Source: Candidatus Bilophila faecipullorum (GTDB taxonomy: Bacteria > Desulfobacterota > Desulfovibrionia > Desulfovibrionales > Desulfovibrionaceae). From it: a stretch of 60,201 nt of DNA. This document shows, piece by piece, positions 25,337 to 38,132 of this stretch (its first letter is position 1; every line of letters starts with the position of its first letter). The position numbers were made by a program, and so were the translations under genes. The stretch lies in NCBI GenBank assembly GCA_944326695.1, contig CALVEZ010000023.1, positions 1 to 60,201 of the forward strand. The letters run 5' to 3'. Below the pieces are notes generated by a model. The model saw only the letters and a program-made list of their open reading frames with translations. It did no database searches and was not told where the DNA came from.

Positions 25337-28300
25337 TCACAAGGCCAGACGTTCCCGTAGCATGTCCGCGCTTTCCTTCCATGTCAGGGCCTTGATGCCC
25401 TGCGAGGAAGGCGTCCGCCGGGCGGCGCGCAGGGAAAACCACTCGCGGAGGGCCTTCGCCAGTTCTTCCGGGGTGTCGCCGCGGAAATAGAAGGCGTGCT
25501 TTCCGGCTATTTCCCGAAAGACCGGAATATCCCGCAGGATAAGCGGCTTGCCGTGGCGCGCGCCTTCCACGATGGCCAGTCCGAAGCCTTCGCCCTCGGA
25601 AGCCATCAGCACCACGTTGGCGGCGGCGTACAGCCTGTCGAGGTATTCGTCGCTGATGCCCTCCAGCCAGAAAAGGCGCTTGCCCCGTTCCTTGTGGGCA
25701 GCCAGACGTTTGATGAGCGGATCGACGTTCCAGCCGCGCTTGCCCACCACGACAAGATGAACGTTCTGCCCCTGTGACCAGAGCAGCTCGAAGGCGTCCA
25801 GTGTCTGCCCGTAGCCCTTTCTGGGCTCGATGGTGCTGACCATCAAGACGGTGGGCGCCTTGCCGACGATTTTGAGCGTGGCCTCCCCATCCGGCGGAAG
25901 CCCCCGGGTCGGTTGGGAATTCTCGATGTCGCAGCCGATGTGGAACCAGTCTGCCGCCAGCGGACGGCGGCGCGGTTCCCTTTTTTCGTGCCAGACGCGC
26001 AGTTCCTGAAGGACGCTCCGGGAGATACACAAGACACCGTCGAAGTTGCAGATAATCTTGAGCCACTCCTCATGCACATCGTTCATTCCCTGCGGGAAAT
26101 GCTGGGGGAAGAGCATGGGCAGCAGATCATAGAGCACGAAATGGATTTTGACTCCGGCATTGTGCATAGACTTGAGGGCCTCGAGCTGGGCAGGCACCAC
26201 GTACTGATGCAGATCGAGGCCGAGGAAGAGGTCACCCTCGGCGTAATCGATGAAGTCGTCCTGCGGGAAAGGGTTCCAGTAGCCGAAGCTGTCCCGCATC
26301 CAGGCGTGGGCGTGGCGGTAGCCGAGGCTTTCGCCGTTGGCGTAGACGGGACAGACGATCCAGCCGGGCGGCGGCGTTTTCAGCCATTCGGCAAGGATGC
26401 TGCGGGTAACTCGTTGAATGCCGGTACGCAGATCGGTGACGACGAGGGCGCTGATGTCCACAAAAAGCCGTTTTTGGCGCCGGGGTTGTGGGAAAAGGCG
26501 GCTCAGGGTGCGCGACAGGCACCTGAGTTGCCCTTCCGAGCAGTCCGACGAGGTCTCGCACAGGCGCGGCAGGCACTCGTGCAGGGGCCGGAAGGTTTCA
26601 TAAAAGGCTTCCAGCGCCTTGCTGTATTCCGCCGCACAGAAGGCCGGGGAATGCCTTTCGCGGATGTAGCTGAGGCCCCGTTCGCCGAGGTTTTTCCTCT
26701 TGGCGGGGTCCTTCCAGAGCCCGTTCAGGGCCTGTGCCAGCTCTTTGGTCTGGAAATCGTCCTCCAGCATGACCACCGTGCCTTCGGGCAGTTCGGCAAA
26801 CGAGCCGTTCTTGTTGGTGATGGTCGGGATACCATAGGACAGGGCGGTGAGGATGGCGGCGGACGTCTCGCCCCGGGAGGACGTCCGCAGTTGGACGGCC
26901 ACGTCGCATACCTTCATGTAGGTTTCAAAATCTTCCTCTGAAGCCCATCCCGTCACGCGGACGCGTTCCTTGTCCCTGCGGTTTGAAAGCAGCTTCTCCA
27001 TCCGTTTCTTGTTGTTCGGATCACCGTGCTCGCCCACGAAGACGAGGAGCATATCCTTATGGCCCGCCAGTTCCGAAGCCAGCCAGCCTTCGATGAGGTC
27101 GCAATTCTTCTTTGTGGAAGTAAGAAAACCGAAACTGCAGATGACGAAGGTGTCCTTCCCGATGCCGAGGCTTTCCCGCAGGGCGCGGTCGTTTGCGGAC
27201 CGGGCGTTTTCGCGCTGAAGGAGCGGGATGACCCGCCATTGCCGCGTATACGCTTCCCCGTACCATGTTTCGGCGAGCTGCCTGGAATAGCGCGAGTGCG
27301 AAATGACGCCGAGGGACTGCTCCATGACCGAGGCGCTGACGGGATAGCGCATCATGGCCTCGTGGGTGCCGTGATCGTACTGGGTGCGGATGGCGTCATA
27401 CCCGTGCGCGTGGAACAGTTCGCGCGAGAAGGCGGCGGGAATGCCTGCGAAGGCTTCCCGGGCCAGATGGGCGCCGGAAAGGAAAAAGTCATGGAGGACG
27501 ACCACGCCCGGAAAACGGCGGAGGAGGTCGAACATGTGGATGTGGAACTCGGAATTGCCGAAATGGTAGAGGACGCGGTCGAAATCGCGGAAATGTTCCT
27601 CAAACCAGCTCACCGGACGGAAGGAAAGGCGGATGTTTTCCCGCAGGGCCGCCTTGTCGTCAAGGACCACGCAGGTCACGTCGTAGTGCTTTTCCAGTTC
27701 CGGCACAAGTTCGGCACTGTAGAAGGAGATGCCGGACTTCTCCGGCAGAAAGGGGGAAACGTAGGCCAGCTTCAGGCGTTTTTGGGGCCGTCCGGCCACG
27801 GTTTCCTCCAGTGCCCGGAGAGCCTTTTGTGCCGTCTTGTCCCACGAGAAGGTCTTCATCCGCCGCGTGCCGTGGCGGATGAGGCGAGCGCGGAACGCCT
27901 CGTCGGTCAGCGCGCGCAGCAGCTTGTCCACCAGCGAGCGCGGATTCTCCGCTTCAAAGAGCGCCTCGTCGCAATCCATGATTTCGGGCAGGGAAGACGA
28001 GGACGAGGAAATGGCCGGAGCGCCGCAGGCCATCGCCTCCAGCAGGGGCAGGCCGAAGCCCTCGTAGAGGGAGGGGAAAACGAAAAGATGGCAGGCCCGG
28101 TACAGCGCCTGAAGATCGGTATCCGGCATAGGCCCGAGCAGGCGCGTCTCATGTTCCTTCAGGCCCCAGTTTTCGGCATGGCGGCGCAGGGAGGCTTTTT
28201 CCCGGGGATCGGACACTCCCGCGATGACCAGCTGATAGCGTTCGCGCAGGGCCGGAGGCAGGAGGGAAAAGGCGGTGAGGAGCCCTTCGGCGTTCTTGCG

Positions 28301-28978
28301 CCGGTCGCCTCCGATGCCGAGGACAAAGGGCTTGGTGATGGCGTTGCGGCGGCATATCCCCCGGATGGTACCTTCGTCGAGCGAGGCCGCCGAAGCGGTG
28401 AAGTCGGGATCAGCGGCGGGGGGGAGGGTGACGACGCGGTCGGGGCGGGCGTCCACGCAACGGCGGTAATCTTCCGCGGCGCAGCGGGATGGGGCGAAGA
28501 CGACGTCGGCCTTTTTGAGCATGTGCAGCCGCCGGGCGTAGCGGACGTAGTCCTCATCGTCAGCGAGGTAATAGTCCTTGTAGAGACAGGGGATGGCGTC
28601 GTAGAAGATGGCGGCTACCGGCGTATTGGCGTAGGCGCGCACGGAGAGGACGGCGTCGCGCTCGAAAAGCCCGGTGATGAGCAGGATGTCCGGTTCCAGG
28701 GACCGTATGAAGTATTCGTAGAGCAGCCCGTCCAGCGCCTCGTTTTCTCCGTTGGCGCGGCAGCAGTCCCATATCTTGAGAGCCGAACCGTCGATGCAGC
28801 CGTAAAAGCAGTCGCGGATGTCGTCGAGCGTGTCGCGGAAATGGCCGTTGGCCGCGAGCAGCACCTCATGGTCGCCCCGGTTGTTGATGATATGTTTGGC
28901 GAGAGCCACGGTATAGCGGCCCACGCCGCGCAAGCGGCCCGCAGCCTGGCATCCCTGGAGGTCTATGACGATGCGCAT
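25337..28978 (-). CDS. Triple-domain family-4 glycosyltransferase, 1213 residues
   Basis: Three GT-B fold units in one chain. Domain 1 (about 1-385) starts MRIVIDLQGCQ and has PSLYEGFGLPLLEAMACG, the EX7E nucleotide-sugar site. Domain 2 (about 393-775) starts LKLAYVSPFLPEKSGISFYS and has the altered site RGETSAAILTALSYG. Domain 3 (about 840-1213) starts KRLFVDISALV and has SEGEGFGLAIVEGARHG. No signal or membrane segments, so it acts at the cytoplasmic face. The GDP-mannose/GDP-D-rhamnose genes lie directly upstream in the same orientation, so it probably adds several D-rhamnose or mannose residues to a lipid-linked glycan. It abuts the gene at 28979 without a gap. Confidence 0.88.
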   Translation of the reverse strand: MRIVIDLQGCQAAGRLRGVGRYTVALAKHIINNRGDHEVLLAANGHFRDTLDDIRDCFYGCIDGSALKIWDCCRANGENEALDGLLYEYFIRSLEPDILLITGLFERDAVLSVRAYANTPVAAIFYDAIPCLYKDYYLADDEDYVRYARRLHMLKKADVVFAPSRCAAEDYRRCVDARPDRVVTLPPAADPDFTASAASLDEGTIRGICRRNAITKPFVLGIGGDRRKNAEGLLTAFSLLPPALRERYQLVIAGVSDPREKASLRRHAENWGLKEHETRLLGPMPDTDLQALYRACHLFVFPSLYEGFGLPLLEAMACGAPAISSSSSSLPEIMDCDEALFEAENPRSLVDKLLRALTDEAFRARLIRHGTRRMKTFSWDKTAQKALRALEETVAGRPQKRLKLAYVSPFLPEKSGISFYSAELVPELEKHYDVTCVVLDDKAALRENIRLSFRPVSWFEEHFRDFDRVLYHFGNSEFHIHMFDLLRRFPGVVVLHDFFLSGAHLAREAFAGIPAAFSRELFHAHGYDAIRTQYDHGTHEAMMRYPVSASVMEQSLGVISHSRYSRQLAETWYGEAYTRQWRVIPLLQRENARSANDRALRESLGIGKDTFVICSFGFLTSTKKNCDLIEGWLASELAGHKDMLLVFVGEHGDPNNKKRMEKLLSNRRDKERVRVTGWASEEDFETYMKVCDVAVQLRTSSRGETSAAILTALSYGIPTITNKNGSFAELPEGTVVMLEDDFQTKELAQALNGLWKDPAKRKNLGERGLSYIRERHSPAFCAAEYSKALEAFYETFRPLHECLPRLCETSSDCSEGQLRCLSRTLSRLFPQPRRQKRLFVDISALVVTDLRTGIQRVTRSILAEWLKTPPPGWIVCPVYANGESLGYRHAHAWMRDSFGYWNPFPQDDFIDYAEGDLFLGLDLHQYVVPAQLEALKSMHNAGVKIHFVLYDLLPMLFPQHFPQGMNDVHEEWLKIICNFDGVLCISRSVLQELRVWHEKREPRRRPLAADWFHIGCDIENSQPTRGLPPDGEATLKIVGKAPTVLMVSTIEPRKGYGQTLDAFELLWSQGQNVHLVVVGKRGWNVDPLIKRLAAHKERGKRLFWLEGISDEYLDRLYAAANVVLMASEGEGFGLAIVEGARHGKPLILRDIPVFREIAGKHAFYFRGDTPEELAKALREWFSLRAARRTPSSQGIKALTWKESADMLRERLAL

Positions 28979-29491
28979 CTATTTTCTCCGATCCTGCATG
29001 AGTGCCTTGAGCTGCAAAAACAGGGTTTCCTCATAGGACGTGTCGAGGTGTTTCGGGAGGGCCGGCCCTTCGCCCGCAGAGGCTTCGGGCTGGGGCGCGT
29101 ATTGGGGGGCCTGCGGGACCTGATGGTAGGTCCGACGTATCCTGTTGGAAAGGCCCGGAAAACGCTGCAAAAAGCCCTTCACCCGGCCATAGAGGGCGGG
29201 ATGCCTTTTCGCCGTGTTGATGGCGAATTTGATCGCGCGCTTCGCGTTCAGGCGGCAATCCGCGGCGAGGCAGGCGAAAAGGGGGCTGCACTCCTCGTAG
29301 CGTGGGGCGTCGAGGGGCGGCTTTCCCACGAGCTTGTGCAGGAGGTTGCTGAGACCCACGTGGCGGTGCACGCTGCGCACGAAATAGCATTTCAGGGCCG
29401 GGCAGAGGCGGCCCGCCGTACGGTGGAGGAAGACGGAAGGCATCCGCACCACGGCCTTGAGGCTGTTCTTCACTTTTTTCATAGCATCCAA
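28979..29491 (-). CDS. Conserved-looking protein of unknown function in the polysaccharide operon
   Basis: 170 residues, basic in the first two thirds (many Arg/Lys, MKKVKNSLKAVVRMPSVFL start), with no membrane helix or signal peptide. The C-terminal SYEETLFLQLKALMQD resembles the short helical ends found in some bacterial glycosyltransferase fusions. The stop codon is immediately followed by the start of the 1213-residue glycosyltransferase, so the two are translated together. GGGAG lies before the start; an ATG three codons in is an equal choice. No function is proposed. Confidence 0.65.
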   Translation of the reverse strand: MDAMKKVKNSLKAVVRMPSVFLHRTAGRLCPALKCYFVRSVHRHVGLSNLLHKLVGKPPLDAPRYEECSPLFACLAADCRLNAKRAIKFAINTAKRHPALYGRVKGFLQRFPGLSNRIRRTYHQVPQAPQYAPQPEASAGEGPALPKHLDTSYEETLFLQLKALMQDRRK

Positions 29492-29582
29492 CTCCCAGGC
29501 ACGGGGCCCGCGCGACGGGCACCGTGCCTGCGGATCGGCGCGGTCGCGCCGGGGAAAGCGTTGTGTCTTTGCGGCGGAGGGT

Positions 29583-30473
29583 TTACGCCTCCAGCATCCA
29601 GCGCAGCGTCTCCCTGAGAGGGATGGGCTCGAAAGGCCCGGTCCGGCTTTCCAACCGGGCGCGCGAACCGATCAGCGTGTGCACCTCGTTGCGCCGCACG
29701 AAGGCGGGATTGACGCGGACCTCCAGCTCATGGCCCGTGAGTTCCGTGAGCATGTGCAGGATGCCGCTCAGGGCATGGCCCGTCCCGGAACAGACGTTGT
29801 AGGGCCCCCACGGAGCGCGGACCTCCGCAAGGCGGACGTAGAGCGAAACCACGTCGCGCACATCCGAAAAGTCCCGCACTACATGCGTATTCCCGAGCTC
29901 GATGACCGGCAGGCGCTCCTTGAAATGGCGCACCAGCTTGGGGATGAGGAAGGCTTCGCTTTGTCCGGCCCCCGTGTAATTGAAGGGCCTGACCACGGTA
30001 AGCGGCAGGCGGCCCTTCCAGATCGCGGCCATGTATTCCATGGCCAGCTTGCTGACCGCGTAATCGTTGAGCGGTTCGGGGGGCGTGGACTCGTCGAGCG
30101 TGCCCCCCTTGTTGCCGTAGAGGTTGGCCGTACTCGCGAGGAGCACGAAGTCCGGCGCGGCGTCCCCGTCCGCGAGCGCGGCGAGGAGGTTGCGGCTGGC
30201 TACGATGTTGGCCGTGTAGACGGCCTCGGGCGTGCCCTGCGTCACGTGGCTCATGCCCGCAAGGTGAAAGACCGCGGAGGGCCTGATGGTCCGGATCACG
30301 CCGCCGAGCCTGTCCGCGTCCAGCAGATCGATTTGCTCATAGCGGATGCCGGACAGGGCGGAAGGGCACGGGCCCCTGCCCATACCCACAGGTTCATAGC
30401 CGTGATCGGCCAGTTCCCGGATCAGATGGTATCCCGTAAAGCCGCCCGCGCCGGTGATCAATGCCGTAGCCAT
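29583..30473 (-). CDS. rmd: GDP-4-dehydro-6-deoxy-D-mannose reductase
   Basis: Short-chain dehydrogenase with NAD(P) motif TGAGGFTGYHL at residues 7-17 and active-site YAVSK (Tyr/Lys pair) near residue 140. FHLAGMSHV and the VRPFNYTGAGQ segment place it with Rmd, which reduces the Gmd product to GDP-D-rhamnose, rather than with the epimerase-reductase Fcl that makes GDP-L-fucose. Start at 30473 chosen because the dinucleotide motif is then N-terminal and GGGAAG precedes it; 296 residues. It follows gmd by 58 bases. Confidence 0.85.
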   Translation of the reverse strand: MATALITGAGGFTGYHLIRELADHGYEPVGMGRGPCPSALSGIRYEQIDLLDADRLGGVIRTIRPSAVFHLAGMSHVTQGTPEAVYTANIVASRNLLAALADGDAAPDFVLLASTANLYGNKGGTLDESTPPEPLNDYAVSKLAMEYMAAIWKGRLPLTVVRPFNYTGAGQSEAFLIPKLVRHFKERLPVIELGNTHVVRDFSDVRDVVSLYVRLAEVRAPWGPYNVCSGTGHALSGILHMLTELTGHELEVRVNPAFVRRNEVHTLIGSRARLESRTGPFEPIPLRETLRWMLEA

Positions 30474-30531
30474 AGCTTCCCGCTTTCGATAGGTGTTTTT
30501 CGCAAGGCGTCCGAGGACGGAATGCGCCGGT

Positions 30532-32998
<2,467 letters not shown>

Positions 32999-33005
32999 GA
33001 TCAGC

Positions 33006-34166
33006 TCACTTTCCTTCGAGTTTTTGAAAGGTGCACGAGTAATAGGGGAGCGCGGGATTGGCGTCGTCGCGGACGTATTCCATCAGCCGCAGGCCGGATT
33101 CCCGGGCGAGCACCTCTTTGGAGCGGCCAAGGAAAAAGAAAAGGTGGAAACGGGTGTATTCGTACATGTATTCCCAGCAGCCCGTAACGTGGACCATCCT
33201 GCCGCCCTCTTTGACGAGGGAGCTCATGAAGCGCATCTCCTCGGCGGGGTGGCGCAGATGTTCCACCACGTCCTGAGAGAAAAGGCCGTCAAAGGCCATG
33301 CCGGACAGCCGATGCCGATCCGTGATGACGAATTCGCCCTCCGGCTGCGAGTAGGGCTCGTAGTCGTAGACGTTCCAGCCCTGCGCGCGCAGGTGCTCGC
33401 CGGTATGCGACCAGCGGCCCGCGCCGTAGTTGAGATAAACGCCGTCCTTGCGCGGCCGAAGCTGCTCAAAGGCCCGCAGTTCTTTTTCCAGCGTATTGCT
33501 TTCGTTGGAAAACGTGTAATGCCAGCGGTATTCTTCCGCGAGATCGGCTTCGGAAAGCCGCAGCATCTTTTGAGGCCCGAAAATGACGTCGCAATGCGGG
33601 CACTGGTGACGCAGCAGACGGCCTCCGTGGAAGATGCACTCGGTTTCGTAGCGCCGCAGCTGGCCGGACAGCGCCCCTCCGCAGAGGGGACAGCGGTCGG
33701 GAAGAGGAAAGGGGCTTATCTCCTCCAGCCTGTCCATAAGCTGCCAGCGCAGGAACATCAGGTATTCGAGCGTGGCGCGATGCCGCTCTCCCGCCTTGGC
33801 CTCGAAGTCGTTTTTTCGCGCCTCGGACGCGGCGGCGAGCCCTTCGAGCGACGACTGGAGACCGGAGAGGCCCTTTTCCAGCCCGCGAAAGGCAAGCTGG
33901 TCCTCCTCGCCTCTTTTCTGGCCCTCAAGGAACGCACGAAGCGTGTTTTCGTCGGCGCTCTCCAGCGCGGCTACCCGGGAAAGCAGCGTGTCCGTGCGGT
34001 CCGAAAGCCCGCTCAACTGCCGCTGTATCTCACCCAGCGCCTCCGCGCTTCCCACCTCGTGGCGGAGGCGTTCCAGTTCCTGATGCAGGCCGTCCAAAGC
34101 GGCGCGCTCGACCAGAGCCAGATTGTCGGACCGTAAAAAACGGCGGAACGTCTCAAGAAATGCCAT
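33006..34166 (-). CDS. Coiled-coil and zinc-ribbon SAM-dependent methyltransferase
   Basis: 386 residues. The first 130 are rich in Glu/Leu/Arg and predicted coiled coil (LEKGLSGLQSSLEGLAAASE). Residues 155-195 hold two CxxC pairs (CPLCG and CPHCD), a zinc ribbon. The rest is a class I methyltransferase: VYLNYGAGRWSHTGEHL as motif I, NVYDYEP as the acidic strand, SQDVVEHL as the motif after it. Such fusions occur in glycan clusters, where the coiled coil sets chain length and the enzyme caps the non-reducing end. It is the first gene of the manC-gmd-rmd unit, so capping of a rhamnan-like chain is a reasonable guess. Confidence 0.78.
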   Translation of the reverse strand: MAFLETFRRFLRSDNLALVERAALDGLHQELERLRHEVGSAEALGEIQRQLSGLSDRTDTLLSRVAALESADENTLRAFLEGQKRGEEDQLAFRGLEKGLSGLQSSLEGLAAASEARKNDFEAKAGERHRATLEYLMFLRWQLMDRLEEISPFPLPDRCPLCGGALSGQLRRYETECIFHGGRLLRHQCPHCDVIFGPQKMLRLSEADLAEEYRWHYTFSNESNTLEKELRAFEQLRPRKDGVYLNYGAGRWSHTGEHLRAQGWNVYDYEPYSQPEGEFVITDRHRLSGMAFDGLFSQDVVEHLRHPAEEMRFMSSLVKEGGRMVHVTGCWEYMYEYTRFHLFFFLGRSKEVLARESGLRLMEYVRDDANPALPYYSCTFQKLEGK

Positions 34167-35340
<1,174 letters not shown>

Positions 35341-36306
35341 ATGGACAGGTTGCTGCTCACCCTTGGAATCATCTTTGTCAGCCTTGTGGCGGGCTATCTG
35401 TTCCAGCGGGGTGTGAACGCCGGGCAATGGCGGCTTTCCGAGGAGCGGATGGTTTCCCTGCGGCAGCGGATGCAGCGTGTGGCCCTCTTCGTCCTCATCC
35501 CCCTGTCCGCCATGCTTTCGCTGTGGGGGCTGCCCTCGCCGGACACCCGCCTGCTCGCCTTGCCCGTTCTGGGGCTTTGCGCCTGGATTTGGGGCGGCTT
35601 GCTGTCCATCCTCTTGGCCAAATGGCTGCGGCTCGACCGCGCCCAAACGGGTTCGCTCTACTGCTGCGGCACTTTTACCAACATCGGCGCGGTGGGGTCG
35701 CTGGTGGCCGTGATTTTCTACGGCGAAAGCGCCATTGCGCTGGTGGCCCTGTATCGGCTTTGCGAGGAGCTTTTCTACTTCAGCGTCTCCTTTCCCATTT
35801 CGCGCTGGTATGGGATGGAGGATGGTCCCCTTTCTTTCCGCAATCTCCGTTTCGATCCCATCCTGCGCGTGGTCGTCTGCGCCCTGCTGCTGGGGATCGG
35901 GCTGAACCTGCTCGGGGTGCCGCGGCCCGAAGCCTTCGGGCACCTCGCCGCCGGGCTCATGATCGTGGCGACGGTGCTCTTTCTCTTCGCCATCGGCATG
36001 AGCCTGCGCCCTTCGCGCATGGCCTGCTACGCGCGGCAGTGCCTTGCCGTGTCCGCGATCAAGTTCGTGGGCGTGCCCCTGCTGATCACGGGGCTGGCCG
36101 CGGCCATCGGCTACGGTGACATCGACGGCGGGCTTCCGCTGCGTGTGGTCGCCATCCTGTCGGCCATGCCCGTGGCCATGACGGCGCTCGTGCCGCCGTC
36201 CCTGTTCAATCTGGACCTCGATCTCGCCAACGCCTGCTGGGTTTTCTCCACGGCGGGGCTCATCGTCGTCCTGCCCGCGCTTCTCATTATCCTGCCGCTC
36301 CTATAG
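35341..36306 (+). CDS. AEC-family transporter
   Basis: 321 residues with ten predicted helices in two halves. CCGTFTNIGAVGSLVAVIFYG at mid-protein corresponds to the Asn-rich crossing loop of AEC (auxin efflux carrier/malonate carrier) proteins, and AMPVAMTALVPPSLFNLD near the C-terminus to the second one. The family exports or takes up small organic acids. Placed 97 bases before a complete TRAP system, so it may export a product or counter-ion of that pathway. The ribosome-binding site is weak; no better start is available. Confidence 0.8.
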   Translation: MDRLLLTLGIIFVSLVAGYLFQRGVNAGQWRLSEERMVSLRQRMQRVALFVLIPLSAMLSLWGLPSPDTRLLALPVLGLCAWIWGGLLSILLAKWLRLDRAQTGSLYCCGTFTNIGAVGSLVAVIFYGESAIALVALYRLCEELFYFSVSFPISRWYGMEDGPLSFRNLRFDPILRVVVCALLLGIGLNLLGVPRPEAFGHLAAGLMIVATVLFLFAIGMSLRPSRMACYARQCLAVSAIKFVGVPLLITGLAAAIGYGDIDGGLPLRVVAILSAMPVAMTALVPPSLFNLDLDLANACWVFSTAGLIVVLPALLIILPLL

Positions 36307-36402
36307 GGCACCGCTCGGAAACGCGCGCCGCTCGCCGGCCCGCGTGGATCAGAGGGTGCGCGCCTCGTGCCGCACCGAAAAACATCATTGTTGGGAGGAG
36401 TT

Positions 36403-37479
36403 ATGAAAAATTGTTTCCGTTCGGCCTGCATCGCGCTGTGCGCCTGTCTGCTGGCCCTGCCCGCCGTGGCCGCGCCGTACAAACAGGAGTACAAACTGAG
36501 CGTCGTGCCCGGGGCGACCTCGGGCTGGGGCCTGACCGCCACCTATTTCGCGGACCTCGTGCGCGAACGCTCGCAGGGCCGCATCAACATCAAGGTCTAC
36601 GCCTCCAGCCAGCTCCTCGCGGGCAAGCAGACCTCCGAATTCCTGATGCTGCGCAACGGTTCCATCGATTTCGCGCTGGCTTCCACCATCAACTGGTCGC
36701 CGCAGGTCAAGGAACTGAACCTTCCGGCCCTGCCCTTCTTCATCGCCGCGCAGCCCGACCGCTACAAGGCGATGGACGCCATCCTCGCGGGCAAGTCCGG
36801 CCAGATGATGATCGACGCCGTGGAAAAGAAGGGCGTCAAGATCATCGGCTGGGCCGAAAACGGCTTCCGCGAGCTGACCACCAGCAAGGGGCCGATCACC
36901 ACGCCCGCCGATCTCAACGGCCTGAAAATCCGCGTGGTGGGCAGCCCCATCTTCATTGAAACCTTCCGCGCGCTCGGCGCGAACCCGGTCAACATGAACT
37001 GGTCCGAAGCCACCACCGGCTTCCAGCAGGGCGTGGTCGACGGACAGGAAAACCCCACCAACGGCATCAACGTGACCGTTAAAATCTGGAACTACCACAA
37101 GCACCAGTGCGACTGGCACTACATCATCGATCCCCTGCTCATGGGCGTGAACCCCAAGGTCTGGCAGGGCTTCACCCCCGAAGATCAGAAGCTGCTCGTC
37201 GAGTGCGCCGTGGAAACCGAAAAGTACGGCAAGGCGCTTTCCCGCCTCGGCATGGACGACGGGGCCTCCCTCGCCTATCTCAAGAGCATCAACATGGTGC
37301 CCGAGGTGGCCGATCCCTACACCTTCCTTGAACAGCAGGGCATGACCGTCACCAAGCTGAATCAGGAACAGATCGCCGCCTTCTACGACGCCACCAAGGG
37401 CGTGCGTGAGGCATGGATTCCCAAAATCGGGGCCGATCTCGTCAAGGCCGCCGAAGAGGACATGGCCTCCGTACGGTAG
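36403..37479 (+). CDS. TRAP transporter periplasmic receptor (DctP family)
   Basis: Signal peptide (residues 1-24, ending AVAA) and a DctP fold of 358 residues. GLKIRVVGSPIFIETFRALG includes the conserved arginine that binds the substrate carboxylate, and NWSEATTGFQQGVVDGQENP is the family's helix-end signature. The start at 36403 has GGGAGGAG upstream. It binds an organic acid in the periplasm and delivers it to DctQM, encoded next. Confidence 0.94.
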   Translation: MKNCFRSACIALCACLLALPAVAAPYKQEYKLSVVPGATSGWGLTATYFADLVRERSQGRINIKVYASSQLLAGKQTSEFLMLRNGSIDFALASTINWSPQVKELNLPALPFFIAAQPDRYKAMDAILAGKSGQMMIDAVEKKGVKIIGWAENGFRELTTSKGPITTPADLNGLKIRVVGSPIFIETFRALGANPVNMNWSEATTGFQQGVVDGQENPTNGINVTVKIWNYHKHQCDWHYIIDPLLMGVNPKVWQGFTPEDQKLLVECAVETEKYGKALSRLGMDDGASLAYLKSINMVPEVADPYTFLEQQGMTVTKLNQEQIAAFYDATKGVREAWIPKIGADLVKAAEEDMASVR

Positions 37480-37482
37480 CGG

Positions 37483-37515
37483 AAAGGGGGCCTTTCTCCC
37501 GGGGAAGGCCCCTTT
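37483..37515 (+). terminator. Attenuator-like hairpin between dctP and dctQ
   Basis: AAAGGGG/CCCCTTT and inner CCTT/AAGG pair around a single bulged G (37483-37494 with 37505-37515). It likely limits membrane-subunit expression relative to the receptor. The three terminal T residues are weak as a U-tract. Confidence 0.6.
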
Positions 37516-37652
37516 GTGGTCTTGAGGACGGGGCCTGCGCGCTTTGCCGCCGTGGGTCGGCCCCGTCCCGCCTTGTGCCGGGGGAAGCCGAGAGAGCGGC
37601 CCGGAAAGAGGCGGCCGTCCCGTTGGGGCGGCGCGCCATGAAGGAAGGATAC

Positions 37653-38123
37653 ATGTGGCGATATCTGGATACGCGGTTTGAGGAGATGCTGGGCTCGGTG
37701 CTGCTGGCGGTGATGGTGACGATAGCCTTCGTCAACGTCATTGTCCGCTATTGCACGTCGTTTTCGTTCGCGTGGACGGAAGAGCTGACGGTCAATTTTT
37801 TTGTGTGGGTCGTTCTGCTCGGCACGGCGCGCGCCTTTCGGGACGGCGGGCATCTGGGGATGACGCTGTTGTATGAAACGCTGCCGCGCGGGGTGCGCTG
37901 CGCCTGCTACTGGCTCGGCATCGGCATAGGCATCGTCTTTTTCGGCGCGCTGTGCTGGACGGGCACGCTGGAGGTGCTTGACGAATACGAGCTGGAGGCC
38001 ATTTCCGAATCGCTCGGCATTCCGGTCTGGTGGTACACCATCGCCACGCCGCTGTTCTCGCTGCTCATCATCTGGCGCATGGTGCAACGCGCCTTTGCCG
38101 ACCTGCGGTCAGGCAACTATTAG
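37653..38123 (+). CDS. TRAP transporter small membrane subunit (DctQ family)
   Basis: 156 residues with four helices. FAWTEELTVNFFVWVVLLGTA contains the Trp-Thr-Glu-Glu motif typical of DctQ helix 2. The ATG at 37653 is preferred over 37638 because AAGGA lies six bases before it. DctQ docks on the scaffold side of DctM. The dctM start is 9 bases after its stop. Confidence 0.88.
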   Translation: MWRYLDTRFEEMLGSVLLAVMVTIAFVNVIVRYCTSFSFAWTEELTVNFFVWVVLLGTARAFRDGGHLGMTLLYETLPRGVRCACYWLGIGIGIVFFGALCWTGTLEVLDEYELEAISESLGIPVWWYTIATPLFSLLIIWRMVQRAFADLRSGNY

Positions 38124-38132
38124 GAGGCGGAT

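Noticed and set aside
25062..25490. 142-residue plus-strand frame overlapping the triple glycosyltransferase end
   Set aside because: No recognisable domain or ribosome-binding site, and its second half is antisense to a clear gene.
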